From: an uncultured Eubacteriales bacterium
GTDB taxonomy: Bacteria; Bacillota; Clostridia; Christensenellales; Aristaeellaceae
DNA length: 64,000 nt
NCBI GenBank assembly: GCA_902764875.1
Contig: CACWXP010000005.1
Location: 1 to 64,000, forward strand
Direction of reading: 5' to 3'
In this document: piece by piece, positions 52,660 through 61,140 of the stretch
Layout of the letters: each line of letters starts with the position of its first letter
Position numbering within the stretch: position 1 is the stretch's first letter
Position numbers and translations under genes: made by a program
The notes under the pieces: generated by a model
The model's input: the letters and a program-made list of their open reading frames with translations, nothing else
What the model was told of the DNA's origin: nothing
Database searches by the model: none

Positions 52660-52727
52660 GCCTCGGAACACAGCCTTTCCCGGTGCCTCAGCATAAAACA
52701 GCGCCGGAAAGGCTTGTGTTCCGAGGC
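52660..52727. repeat. Long inverted repeat with about 24-base arms
   Basis: Arms 52660-52683 and 52704-52727 are almost perfectly complementary (each begins or ends with GCCTCGGAACACA or its complement) around a 20-base loop. It lies in the 3' region of the ABC permease transcript, just before the T-run terminator. No T-run follows it directly. Confidence 0.7.
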
Positions 52728-52763
52728 ATACGACATCAACTTTCGCTCTTCGACCAGTACCCC

Positions 52764-55058
52764 CTACTCCTCTGTTTTCAAAGCCGCGACCATATCAATG
52801 TGCCGGTTTTTCCGGGCCACCATCAGCCCGACAACCAGCGAAACCCCAAACGTCAGCAGGATACTGATCAGCCATGTCGCGGGCCCCAGCACCAGCTTCA
52901 GTTCATATTCCGCCGCCAGCGCCGTCAGCAGGTACTGCAGGATCCCGATGCCGGCCGGAATCCCGATCGCGATGCCCAGCACCGTCAGCCACAGGTTCTG
53001 GCTGATCAGCAGCCGCCCAATCTTCGAATCCTTGAATCCGACCACCTTCAGCGTCGCCATCTCCCGGTACCGCTCCGTGTAGCTCATCACGCCCAGGTTG
53101 TACAGCACGACGATCCCCAGGATCACTGCCGCAATCACCAGCAGCAAGATCATTTTGTTCATCAGGTCCATGAACGTGTCAAAGGAATCCATGATGCTCT
53201 GTTTGCTCTGCTTGTTCAGGATGTGCCCGTTGTCCGGGATCTCCGTCTCATCCGTAAAAACGCTGGAAACTTTATAGGAAATGCCCGTCCGGTCCGCGAA
53301 GGCTTCGGTCATGAAGATGCCCTCCGTCATGCTGTCCAGCACCCCTGCCACCGGAACCGTGTAATGTTCATTGCTGTCGTAGGGGGAGAACGTCAGCGAG
53401 TCCCCGGCCTTCAGGCCGTAGTCCCGCGCGATCCGCGCGCAGATATAAACGCCTTCGTCCGTGAGCGGAACGATCTTCATGTCCGTGTCCGCGAACCGCA
53501 CCTTGTCGTGGGTAATCGAGTAGATCTCCAGGGAATATCCCTTGTCCCCGATCTGGATCGCCGTCGATCCCGCCCAGTCGCCCTTCAGGGATTCCGCCAG
53601 CGCTTTCCCTTCCTCCAGGGTCATATTCTCTTCGTCCAGGTTCACCCGGGTGGTATAGTGGATCGCTTTCTCATAGAAAACATCCAGGAAAGCGTCCATC
53701 GTGTCTTTCATGCCCAGTCCGCCGACCAGCAGCACCATGCACCCGACGATCCCAAACAGCGTCATCAGGCTCCGCGCCTTGTGGCGCACGCAGTCCCGCA
53801 GGTTCCATTTCGTTCCGAACCCAAGCCGTTTGAACCGTTTTGTTTCCTCAAAATGCAGGTGCATCATCCGCTTGGGCGAGTACGGCCGCAAGGCGTCCGC
53901 CGCTGTTCCTTCCAGCATTCTGCGAACGGAGAGGAACCCGATAAACGTCAGGAAAGCGATGATCCCGACGATCACGATCCAGGTAAACCCGGGCGCGTGC
54001 AGCGTCCAGCTGGGAATGTCGATATATGTTGCCATGGCCCCGTCCGGGTTCATGATGAAATATCCCAGCCCGTAGCCGATCCCGATCCCAAGCACCGTCC
54101 CCAGCAGCCCGATGATCAGTGCGTAGGCGCTGTAATGCCGCAGGATCCGCCGGTCCTTAAACCCCAGAGCCTTCAGTGTGCCGATCTGCGTCTTCTCGCT
54201 GGCGCAGATCCGGTGCATCGTCGTCACCATCGTAAGGATTGCAATGGCCAGGAACAGTACCGGCAGAATCCCCGCCATCGTTTTTCCTTCGTTCACCTCG
54301 CCCATGGTCTCCGCCCAGGAAACCGTTTCATCTTTTGAAAGGATCAGGCGCGTGCTCCCCAGAGCCTTGTCCGCCGCCTCGACAAATGCTGCCTTATCCA
54401 TCGCGGATTTGACGTTGATCTGGTGATACAGCGATCCGATCAGTGCTTTATAAATCGCCGGAATGGACCGGTCCAGCATCGCCGGAGAGATGTAGACGAA
54501 TCCGTAGCTCGAATAGTCCGGCATCATCTGGGTCGAATCCGGCAGACAGATCATGTATTCGCTGCTTTTGACGAGGCCCTTGACCGTCCCCGAAACCGTC
54601 ACCGTCTGATACGTCAGTTCCAGCGGATCGCCGACGGAAATCCCGTTGGCCTTCGCGTAGCTGTCGGAAAGCCAGAACCCGTCCGGATCCTCCGGGCTGT
54701 AGGCTTCGCCTGCCATCAGCAGAATGCCGCTGACGTTCATGTTTTCGCTCACCGTCAGGGCCAGTGTGTCCGTATCATTCTTCACCGCCACGTTCAGGCT
54801 CAGGAACCGCGTCGCGTCCGCAACGCCTTCAATCCCTTTGACGGCCTCCAGGTCCTTCTCGCTGAATCCCTTGTCGCTGTAGATCCGGTAGTCCGCGAAC
54901 CCTGTCGCGTCGTAAACTTCCTTTGTGTTCACCTCCAGGGTGTACCATTCCACGTTGAACCCCAGGAACACCCCGATTCCCAGCGCCACCATGATGACCA
55001 TGGAGATAAACTGCGCCTTGTATTGCCAAAGCGTCCGGAATAATTTCTTCAGTAACAT
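52764..55058 (-). CDS. ABC transporter permease, FtsX/MacB-like with two FtsX domains
   Basis: 764 residues. One N-terminal membrane helix, a large outer domain, three helices with the FtsX pattern (KTQIGTLKALGFKDRRILRHY), a second large outer domain, and a final three-helix FtsX set (YREMATLKVVGFKDSKIGRL). Permeases of this type export peptides or lipoproteins, or sense antimicrobial compounds, by moving force to the outer domain. The ATG at 55058 follows AAGGGG. It pairs with the ATPase gene 43 bases upstream. Confidence 0.92.
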   Translation of the reverse strand: MLLKKLFRTLWQYKAQFISMVIMVALGIGVFLGFNVEWYTLEVNTKEVYDATGFADYRIYSDKGFSEKDLEAVKGIEGVADATRFLSLNVAVKNDTDTLALTVSENMNVSGILLMAGEAYSPEDPDGFWLSDSYAKANGISVGDPLELTYQTVTVSGTVKGLVKSSEYMICLPDSTQMMPDYSSYGFVYISPAMLDRSIPAIYKALIGSLYHQINVKSAMDKAAFVEAADKALGSTRLILSKDETVSWAETMGEVNEGKTMAGILPVLFLAIAILTMVTTMHRICASEKTQIGTLKALGFKDRRILRHYSAYALIIGLLGTVLGIGIGYGLGYFIMNPDGAMATYIDIPSWTLHAPGFTWIVIVGIIAFLTFIGFLSVRRMLEGTAADALRPYSPKRMMHLHFEETKRFKRLGFGTKWNLRDCVRHKARSLMTLFGIVGCMVLLVGGLGMKDTMDAFLDVFYEKAIHYTTRVNLDEENMTLEEGKALAESLKGDWAGSTAIQIGDKGYSLEIYSITHDKVRFADTDMKIVPLTDEGVYICARIARDYGLKAGDSLTFSPYDSNEHYTVPVAGVLDSMTEGIFMTEAFADRTGISYKVSSVFTDETEIPDNGHILNKQSKQSIMDSFDTFMDLMNKMILLLVIAAVILGIVVLYNLGVMSYTERYREMATLKVVGFKDSKIGRLLISQNLWLTVLGIAIGIPAGIGILQYLLTALAAEYELKLVLGPATWLISILLTFGVSLVVGLMVARKNRHIDMVAALKTEE

Positions 55059-55101
55059 ATCCCAAACCCCTTTTTTCAAGCTCCCGAAGGTTTCCTGTTT
55101 C

Positions 55102-55803
55102 TCACCAGTCGACTTCGTCGACTGACATCGGATTTGCCTGCTCCTCACAGCTCTGAATCTTTCCGTTTTTCACACGGATCACAACGTCCGCCATCTTCGC
55201 GATGTTCTGGTTGTGCGTCACGATGATGATCGTCTTGCCCATCTCCCGGGCCATGGAAAGCAGCAGCTTCAGCACCACGACGCCCGTCTCCGAATCCAGC
55301 GCCCCCGTCGGTTCATCGCAAAGCAGGATGTCCGGGTTCTTCGCCAGTGCCCGGGCGATGGAAACCCGCTGCTGCTCCCCGCCGGAAAGCTCGCTGGGGA
55401 ACTGGTGAATATGGTCCGCCAACCCCACCGCCTTCAGCATGTCATGGCTCGAAAGCGGCTTCGGCGCGATTTCCTTCACCAGCGCCACGTTCTCAATCAC
55501 TGTCAGCGTCGGAATCAGGTTGTAGCTCTGAAAAACAAATCCGACGGATGCCGCCCGGTAATCCGCCAGTTCATTGGCTGAAAGCGTGGAAATATCCCGC
55601 CCTTTCACCATAATGGTCCCCTCCGTCGGGTTGTCCAGTCCGCCCAGCAGGTTCAGCAGCGTGGATTTTCCCGCTCCCGAAGGCCCCAGGATCACGATGA
55701 ATTTTCCTTCTTCCAGCTGCAGGTTCACCCGGTCCAGCGCCCGCTGCTCATGGTCTCCGTTCCGGTAGACTCTTGAAACTTCCTTGAACTCCACAATGGC
55801 CAT
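55102..55803 (-). CDS. ABC transporter ATPase, MacB/LolD type
   Basis: 233 residues. Walker [11 protein letters not shown]-loop [10 protein letters not shown], signature LSGGEQQR, Walker [13 protein letters not shown] and the switch His in IIVTHNQ. It powers the adjacent large permease. The ATG at 55803 follows AAGGAG. The gene is controlled by a palindrome-bearing promoter. Confidence 0.95.
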   Translation of the reverse strand: MAIVEFKEVSRVYRNGDHEQRALDRVNLQLEEGKFIVILGPSGAGKSTLLNLLGGLDNPTEGTIMVKGRDISTLSANELADYRAASVGFVFQSYNLIPTLTVIENVALVKEIAPKPLSSHDMLKAVGLADHIHQFPSELSGGEQQRVSIARALAKNPDILLCDEPTGALDSETGVVVLKLLLSMAREMGKTIIIVTHNQNIAKMADVVIRVKNGKIQSCEEQANPMSVDEVDW

Positions 55804-55841
55804 GATGATTGAACTCCTTCCCATTCTTCCTTGCTTCCCAA

Positions 55842-55865
55842 CATGGTTAGAATAAACTAACCATG
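55842..55865. promoter_or_regulatory. Operator candidate in the ABC operon leader
   Basis: CATGGTTAG, six bases, CTAACCATG: a perfect palindrome beginning 6 bases after the -10 box, over the transcription start. A second, looser repeat (AGTTA, eight bases, TAACT) overlaps the spacer and -10. TetR, MarR or PadR repressors bind such sites; none is encoded nearby. Confidence 0.6.
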
Positions 55866-55870
55866 GATGC

Positions 55871-55899
55871 AGTATAGTTATAATTACCTAACTTGTCAA
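55871..55899 (-). promoter_or_regulatory. Promoter of the ABC ATPase-permease operon
   Basis: Minus strand TTGACA, 17 bases, TATACT. Confidence 0.8.
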
Positions 55900-55911
55900 G
55901 TCATTTTTGAA

Positions 55912-55952
55912 CAAAAAGATGCCGGCGGCGCCCGTCATGGAGCGCCGCCGGC
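55912..55952 (-). terminator. Intrinsic terminator after the serine hydrolase gene
   Basis: Perfect eleven-base arms GCCGGCGGCGC / GCGCCGCCGGC followed on the minus strand by ATCTTTTTGT. Confidence 0.88.
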
Positions 55953-55981
55953 AACCAACCGGAAACCATCCGATCCTTCAG

Positions 55982-57148
55982 TTATTCCAGACTCAGTTCA
56001 GACGCCAGAATGTTCCGGCATTTCCGGATGACTCCCGCCGTTCCCGTATTCGTCACGTTCTCATTCATCAGGAAGGTGATCTTCTCCTCCGGGAGATTTG
56101 CAAAGTAGGTGCCGAGCCAGCCGTCCCACCCGTATTCTCCCTTTGAACCGAAGAGAATGCAGGAATCCGGCCGATCGCAGACCCGCACCAGACAGCCGTA
56201 ATTGTATCCGGTCAGGGCGTCCCAGATATCCCGCCGCTGTTCCCCGTTCAGCCGGGGAGCCGTCATAAACCGTACCGCCGCAGGCGACAGGATCCGGCGG
56301 CCCTGATAAACTCCGCCGTTCATCAGCATCGTTGCAAAAGCCGCATAGTCGTCCAGCGTGGAGACCAGGCCCGCACCGCCGGATTCAAAGGCCGGCGGCC
56401 TGTCATACTGTCCCACCGCCAGGTGCAGCTCCCGGTATTCTTCCAGCCCTCCGGAAATTCTTTGGTAACAGGTCACGAAGCGGTCCGCTTTTTCCGCCGG
56501 TACGAAAAAGTCCGTATCCTTCATGCCCAGCGGCTCAAACAGCTCCTCCTTCAGGAACTGTCCGAAGCGCTTTCCACTGACCGTTTCCACCACCGCGCCG
56601 AGCACGTCCGCGCAGGTGCTGTAGCGCCAGCGGCTGCCGGGCTGGAAGGCCAGAGGCTGCTCTCCGAGGCGGTTGCAGAATTCCACCGTTCCCATGCCGC
56701 CCCCGGCAAGGATCTGCCGGTGATCTTCCTCGAACACCTTCGCCGCGTACTGCCCCGCAGCATCCACGTCCGGATAGCACAGCCCGGCGGTCATGGTTAG
56801 CAGTTCCAGAATCCACGGCGCCCGCAGCGTCGGTGCAACGCTCCCGTCCGGGCTCACCACCCGCGGGTTCCTGAATCCGGGCAGGTACTGATCCACGCCG
56901 TCCAGCAGATCAATCAGCCCCCGGTCCGCCAGGATCATCACCGCCGCAGCGGTGATGGGCTTGGTCTGGCTGTAAAGCCGGAAGATGGAATCCCGGGAGA
57001 CCGGCTTTCCGCTTTGAATATCCGCCTTTCCGGCCTGCGCGTAGCACAGTTCCTCCCCGTCCCGCAGAATCAGCAGATTGTACCCTGCCGCTTCATGGTT
57101 TTCCACCGCCCGCTCCATGCAGACGGTCAGTTTCTCTTTCAGTCCCAT
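55982..57148 (-). CDS. Beta-lactamase-fold serine hydrolase (class C / EstB type)
   Basis: 388 residues. The catalytic SxxK motif is SQTK at 60-63, after SIFRLY; a Tyr motif appears in WRYSTCADV near 167. No signal peptide, so it is not a secreted beta-lactamase; esterase or D-amino-acid amidase activity is more likely. The ATG at 57148 follows AGGAGG. A small palindrome lies in its upstream region. Confidence 0.88.
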   Translation of the reverse strand: MGLKEKLTVCMERAVENHEAAGYNLLILRDGEELCYAQAGKADIQSGKPVSRDSIFRLYSQTKPITAAAVMILADRGLIDLLDGVDQYLPGFRNPRVVSPDGSVAPTLRAPWILELLTMTAGLCYPDVDAAGQYAAKVFEEDHRQILAGGGMGTVEFCNRLGEQPLAFQPGSRWRYSTCADVLGAVVETVSGKRFGQFLKEELFEPLGMKDTDFFVPAEKADRFVTCYQRISGGLEEYRELHLAVGQYDRPPAFESGGAGLVSTLDDYAAFATMLMNGGVYQGRRILSPAAVRFMTAPRLNGEQRRDIWDALTGYNYGCLVRVCDRPDSCILFGSKGEYGWDGWLGTYFANLPEEKITFLMNENVTNTGTAGVIRKCRNILASELSLE

Positions 57149-57176
57149 CCGGAAGCTCCTCCTAAAAAAACTTGCT

Positions 57177-57196
57177 CAAACAGTTGACTCTGTTTG
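57177..57196. promoter_or_regulatory. Palindrome upstream of the serine hydrolase gene
   Basis: CAAACAG, six bases, CTGTTTG, perfect arms, 28 bases before the start codon. It is an operator or a leader hairpin; on the minus strand seven T follow six bases later. Confidence 0.4.
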
Positions 57197-57210
57197 TAAG
57201 ACTCTCATTG

Positions 57211-57234
57211 AAAAAGGCGCCAGCGGCGCCTTTT
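57211..57234 (-). terminator. Intrinsic terminator after the YebC gene
   Basis: GGCGCC pairs with GGCGCC over a three-base loop, flanked by A-run and T-run on both sides, so it can act in both directions. It lies just after the stop at 57237. Confidence 0.85.
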
Positions 57235-57236
57235 CT

Positions 57237-57986
57237 TTATTCGTCCTCTTCGTCCTCGTCCGGCAGGTCTGCGTTGTGGAACACGTTTTGCACGTCGTCG
57301 TTTTCCTCCAGCAGATCCAGCATCTTCTGAATCTTCAGGACGGTGTCGGGATCGGTGACTGCCACCGTGTTCTGCGGAATTTTCTGAATCTCCGCCGACA
57401 GGAAGGTGAAGCCCTGTTTTTCCAGGTTCTCGCGAACCGTGCTGAAATCGTTGGGCGCGGTGAGGATTTCGTACACGTCCTCTTCCACCTTGACGTCCTC
57501 GGCGCCGGCGTCCAGCGCGGTCATCATCATCTCGTCCTCGTCGCTGCCGGGCTCGCGTTCTACCACGAGCACGCCCCGCTCGTCAAACATGAAGCCCACG
57601 GAACCCGTGGTCCCCAGGTTGCCGCCGTACTTGGCGAAGCAGTGACGAACGTCGCTGGCCGTTCTGTTCCGGTTGTCGGAAATCGTATCCACGATGACGG
57701 CCACGCCGCCGGGGGCATAGCCTTCATAGGTGATTTCTTCGTAAACCACGTTGCTCAGCTCACCGCTGGCCTTCTTGATGGAGCGCTGGATATTATCGTT
57801 GGGCATGTTGTTGGCTTTCGCCTTGGCAATAATGTCCCGCAGCTTGCCGTTGGATTCGGGATTGGCGCCGCCTTCACGAACCGCGATCGCGATCTCGCGG
57901 CCGATCTTGGTGAACACCGCGCCGCGCTGCGCGTCTGCCTTGCCTTTTTTCGCCTGAATATTATGCCATTTGGAATGACCGGACAT
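57237..57986 (-). CDS. yebC: YebC/PmpR/TACO1 family protein
   Basis: 249 residues, cytoplasmic. The family's N-terminal signature is [20 protein letters not shown], followed by [20 protein letters not shown] and [14 protein letters not shown]. Members act as transcription regulators or, as shown for the TACO1/YebC group, help ribosomes on proline-rich stretches. The very acidic tail ([10 protein letters not shown]) is typical. The ATG follows GGAGGAG. Confidence 0.96.
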   Translation of the reverse strand: MSGHSKWHNIQAKKGKADAQRGAVFTKIGREIAIAVREGGANPESNGKLRDIIAKAKANNMPNDNIQRSIKKASGELSNVVYEEITYEGYAPGGVAVIVDTISDNRNRTASDVRHCFAKYGGNLGTTGSVGFMFDERGVLVVEREPGSDEDEMMMTALDAGAEDVKVEEDVYEILTAPNDFSTVRENLEKQGFTFLSAEIQKIPQNTVAVTDPDTVLKIQKMLDLLEENDDVQNVFHNADLPDEDEEDE

Positions 57987-58022
57987 GTTATCTCCTCCCG
58001 GAAAATAAATAAAATACGGGAT

Positions 58023-58052
58023 ATTATATCATTCCGGCTTCCGCCGCGTCAA
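58023..58052 (-). promoter_or_regulatory. Promoter of yebC
   Basis: Minus strand TTGACG, 18 bases, TATAAT, ending 36 bases before the start codon. Confidence 0.65.
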
Positions 58053-58070
58053 GCTTTCCCTTTTCACGTT

Positions 58071-58751
58071 TCAGGCGGGGACGATTTCGCCTTTGTTCAT
58101 GCGGAAAACCCGATCTGCGATTTTCAGAGCTTCGTTTTCGTGGGTAACAATGAGGATCGTTTTTTGCTGCTGATGGGCGGCAGTCTGCAGCGCTTCCAGC
58201 ACCTTCTCGGTGTTTTCCTCGTCAAGATCGGCGGTGGGCTCGTCAGCAAAGAGGACCTCCGCTTCCGTCATCAGGGCCCGGATCAGCATAACGCGGCGAA
58301 GTTCGCCGCCGCTGAGTTCCCGGGGCATGGCGGATCGGAGGGGCAGAATCTCAAAGCGATCCAGCCATTCTTCTGCCTTCGCTATGCTGTCCACTGCCTC
58401 ACGGCCCGCCAGGCGGAGCCCCAGGAGGCAGTTGTCGAGGACATTCAGCGTATCCAGCACGGCACGGCCCTGGGGAACGACGGCCAGATGACGGCCGCGG
58501 AAGGCAGAGTTCTCCCGGTCATCCGGACCATAGAGATTGCGCCCGTCGGCGGAAACCAGGCCGGCATCCGGAGCCAGCAGGCCGGCGAGCATGCTGAGGA
58601 GAGTCGTTTTTCCGCTGCCGGAATGGCCGGTCAGAATGGTCACGGCGGCTTCGGGCAGGGAGAAATCACATTCCTTTACGGCAAAGAAGTAATTGCTTTC
58701 CCCGGCTTTCCGGAAAAAGCGTTTGCTGATGCCTTTTGCGATGATTTCCAT
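58071..58751 (-). CDS. ABC transporter ATPase (second ATPase of the six-gene operon)
   Basis: 226 residues. Walker A GHSGSGKTT, signature LSGGELRR, Walker B VLFADEPTADLD, switch His in IVTHENE. It follows the 397-residue permease by 7 bases and is the last gene of the operon, so it most likely drives that permease. Confidence 0.93.
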   Translation of the reverse strand: MEIIAKGISKRFFRKAGESNYFFAVKECDFSLPEAAVTILTGHSGSGKTTLLSMLAGLLAPDAGLVSADGRNLYGPDDRENSAFRGRHLAVVPQGRAVLDTLNVLDNCLLGLRLAGREAVDSIAKAEEWLDRFEILPLRSAMPRELSGGELRRVMLIRALMTEAEVLFADEPTADLDEENTEKVLEALQTAAHQQQKTILIVTHENEALKIADRVFRMNKGEIVPA

Positions 58752-58758
58752 AAAAAAG

Positions 58759-59952
58759 TTATCCCTCCCTCAGAATCAGGCCGGTATCCGCCCGGCTGAG
58801 CTTGCGGGCGGAGACGGCGGCAGCCAGCGGACCGGCCAGCAGGCAGCCGAAAAGGGCAGCCAAAGCCAGGGTCGCGGCAGTACCGGCGGAAGGCAGAAGG
58901 AACGGGAGACCCAGCGCGTTGCCAAGGGCGCCGGAAAAGGCATGAACCAGGAGAAAGCTGAGGCCGACGCCCGCGGCGGAACCGAGCAGGCTGACGATCG
59001 CGGCCTCCCGGAAAACCAGACCGGCCAGTCGGCCGCGGCTGAGACCGCAGAGGCGCAGGGTTGCGAATTCCTTTTTCCGCTCACCGGTCATGAGGGTGAA
59101 GGCCGCGAACAGCACGAGCCAGACCAGTACCGCTGCGGCGATGATCAGGAGGGTCAGGATCCTTTCGAGGCCTGAGAGGCTGTCCGCCACGGTGGTAATC
59201 ACACTGCGGGTCTGAACGGCCTTCACCTTGCGGACGTGGACATTGATGCTGTCCGCCACATCCTTCGGATCGACGCCTTCCTTCACCTTGATGTAGACGG
59301 CGGAAACCGTCTCTGACGGATCGCCGCTGATGGAACTGTAACCGCCCAGATCTTCGGCGGCAGTCATCAGCGTGCGGATGGTCGGGAGGGTGCAGTAGAC
59401 GGCGGTGTCCAGGCCGGTGCCGGTGGGTTGCAGCTGACCCGCCACCGGGCAGGAAATATTATAAAGTTTGATGCTTTCGCCGGGATTTGCGTTGACCCGG
59501 CTTCCGACCAGGAGGCGGCCTTCGTCAAGGGACCCCTGGCGGCTTTCCTTCAGCCAGGAGGAAACGGTGAAATCCGATTCCGGATCAAAGCCGATCACCT
59601 GGATCGGGATGGAGCAGCAGCTGGCCCGCATGCTGGAAAGGAAAATCTGGGTCGAAAGGCGGCTGATCCCCTCGGTTTTCGCGATTTTATCGACGGTGGA
59701 CATGTTCATATAATACGGGCCGATCGTCCCCTGGAGAAAAAGCGTGTCCAGATCCGTCTTCAGGGCGGCCTTGGCGGGCATCACGATGACGTCCGCGCCG
59801 AGGCGGTTTTCAAGGCTGCCGAGACCTGTGCGCAGGGAAGAGAGCACCAGGCCGCCGCCGCAGAGGGTCAGGCTCAGGAGCAGCACCAGAAAGAAGAGCG
59901 CCGCGGTTCGGCCGGGCCGGCCCAGGAGATTTTTGACGGCGAGTCTCTTCAT
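58759..59952 (-). CDS. ABC transporter permease, FtsX family
   Basis: 397 residues: one N-terminal helix (about 15-37), an outer domain (40-265), and three C-terminal helices with ERKKEFATLRLCGLSRGRLAGL, the FtsX coupling segment. Two adjacent Cys (RASCCSIP) and CPVAG in the outer domain could bind metal or form a disulfide. The ATG at 59952 overlaps the DUF4418 stop by four bases. Confidence 0.9.
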   Translation of the reverse strand: MKRLAVKNLLGRPGRTAALFFLVLLLSLTLCGGGLVLSSLRTGLGSLENRLGADVIVMPAKAALKTDLDTLFLQGTIGPYYMNMSTVDKIAKTEGISRLSTQIFLSSMRASCCSIPIQVIGFDPESDFTVSSWLKESRQGSLDEGRLLVGSRVNANPGESIKLYNISCPVAGQLQPTGTGLDTAVYCTLPTIRTLMTAAEDLGGYSSISGDPSETVSAVYIKVKEGVDPKDVADSINVHVRKVKAVQTRSVITTVADSLSGLERILTLLIIAAAVLVWLVLFAAFTLMTGERKKEFATLRLCGLSRGRLAGLVFREAAIVSLLGSAAGVGLSFLLVHAFSGALGNALGLPFLLPSAGTAATLALAALFGCLLAGPLAAAVSARKLSRADTGLILREG

Positions 59953-60365
59953 GCAGCTTTCCTCCGGCGAAGATTGCTGACAACGGAGGCGAGGAAGAGT
60001 ACAAAGAGGGCGGCGGAAAGAATCCGCACAGCGGGCTGCATCACACTGAGGCAGTGCATGGTGGACATCATGCAAAGCCGGCACAGGACGCCGGGGACAA
60101 GGAAAAGAATGACGGAGAGGATGGCCCCGGCGGCGCCCGGAACGACGGACATCAGCGGAGAACGGCGAACCGGTGGCAGGAGCGGCAGGAGAGCCAGCAC
60201 TGCCAGGACGCCGGAAAGAAGAACGGAGGCGGTTCCGGCATCACTGCAGGGACCGGCGGAGCCGTCCTCATGGACACAGGGGCCGAGGAAGGTTGCCGTT
60301 CCGATGCAGAGGAACAGCGCCAGGGCGGCGGTCGACAGATGAAGAACAAGGTGACTGCGTTTCAT
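59949..60365 (-). CDS. DUF4418 family membrane protein
   Basis: 138 residues with four membrane helices. Conserved Cys are visible: GPCVHED and GPCSD in the first outer loop, and VPGVLCRLCMMSTMHC in the second, giving a C..C...H.C pattern that could hold a metal or redox centre. DUF4418 genes often sit in this type of ABC operon. Function is not established. The ATG at 60365 follows GAGAGG. Confidence 0.85.
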   Translation of the reverse strand: MKRSHLVLHLSTAALALFLCIGTATFLGPCVHEDGSAGPCSDAGTASVLLSGVLAVLALLPLLPPVRRSPLMSVVPGAAGAILSVILFLVPGVLCRLCMMSTMHCLSVMQPAVRILSAALFVLFLASVVSNLRRRKAA

Positions 60366-60376
60366 AGGGACGCCTC

Positions 60377-61051
60377 TCATTCCACGAAATTTTCGTTGAT
60401 GATTTCCCGGGCGACTTTGCCGTGTTCGAGGACGATGGTCCTTTGAGCGGCTTCGGCCACCTCCGGGTCGTGGGTGACAACGATGAGGGTCGTGCCTTCC
60501 CGGTGGAGCTGGCGGAAAAGATCCAGGACGATGTTTTCATTGGCTTCGTCCAGGTTGCCCGTGGGCTCGTCGGCGAGGATCAGTTCCGGGTGGTTGATGA
60601 GGGCCCGGGCCACGCAGACGCGCTGCTGCTCGCCGCCGGAAAGCTGGCTCGGAAGATGCTTCGCGCGCTCCCGCAGGCCCACGCGCTCCAGGGCGTCGAG
60701 GGCTTCCTTTTCATCCGGCAGGGAGTGGTAATACTGGCTGACCATGATGTTTTCCACGGCGGTGAGGTAGTTCACCATATGGAACTGCTGGAAGATCAGA
60801 CCGATTTTGTCGCGGCGTATCTCCGTCAGGGCTTTGCCGGACTCCTTGGAGATGTCCTTTCCGTCCAGCAACACCTCGCCGGAGGTGGGCTTGTCCATGC
60901 AGCCGATGATGTTCATCATGGTACTTTTTCCGCTGCCGGAAGGACCCATGATGGCCACCCATTCGCCCTTATCCACGTGAAGGCTCACGTTGTCGAGGGC
61001 TTTCAGATCGCCGTAGATCTTGGAGACGTTTTTGATTTCAAGAAGTTTCAT
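60377..61051 (-). CDS. ABC transporter ATPase, MacB/LolD type
   Basis: 224 residues. Walker A GPSGSGKST, Q-loop LIFQQFHMVNYL, signature LSGGEQQR, Walker B LILADEPTGNLD, switch His in IVVTHDPEVAE. The ATG follows GGAGG. It lies between the FMN-domain permease and DUF4418 and likely powers the two large permeases upstream. Confidence 0.95.
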   Translation of the reverse strand: MKLLEIKNVSKIYGDLKALDNVSLHVDKGEWVAIMGPSGSGKSTMMNIIGCMDKPTSGEVLLDGKDISKESGKALTEIRRDKIGLIFQQFHMVNYLTAVENIMVSQYYHSLPDEKEALDALERVGLRERAKHLPSQLSGGEQQRVCVARALINHPELILADEPTGNLDEANENIVLDLFRQLHREGTTLIVVTHDPEVAEAAQRTIVLEHGKVAREIINENFVE

Positions 61052-61140
61052 GTTGTAACCTCCGTTCGCTCAATCTGCGCACAGCTGCCCTGGGACGGCG
61101 TCTGTGCTTGTTTCGCGTTTACGAGTTTGTGGCATTTTCC

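Noticed and set aside
52575-54338. Plus-strand open frame opposite the 764-residue permease
   Set aside because: Pro/His/Gln-rich shadow covering a terminator and a long inverted repeat.
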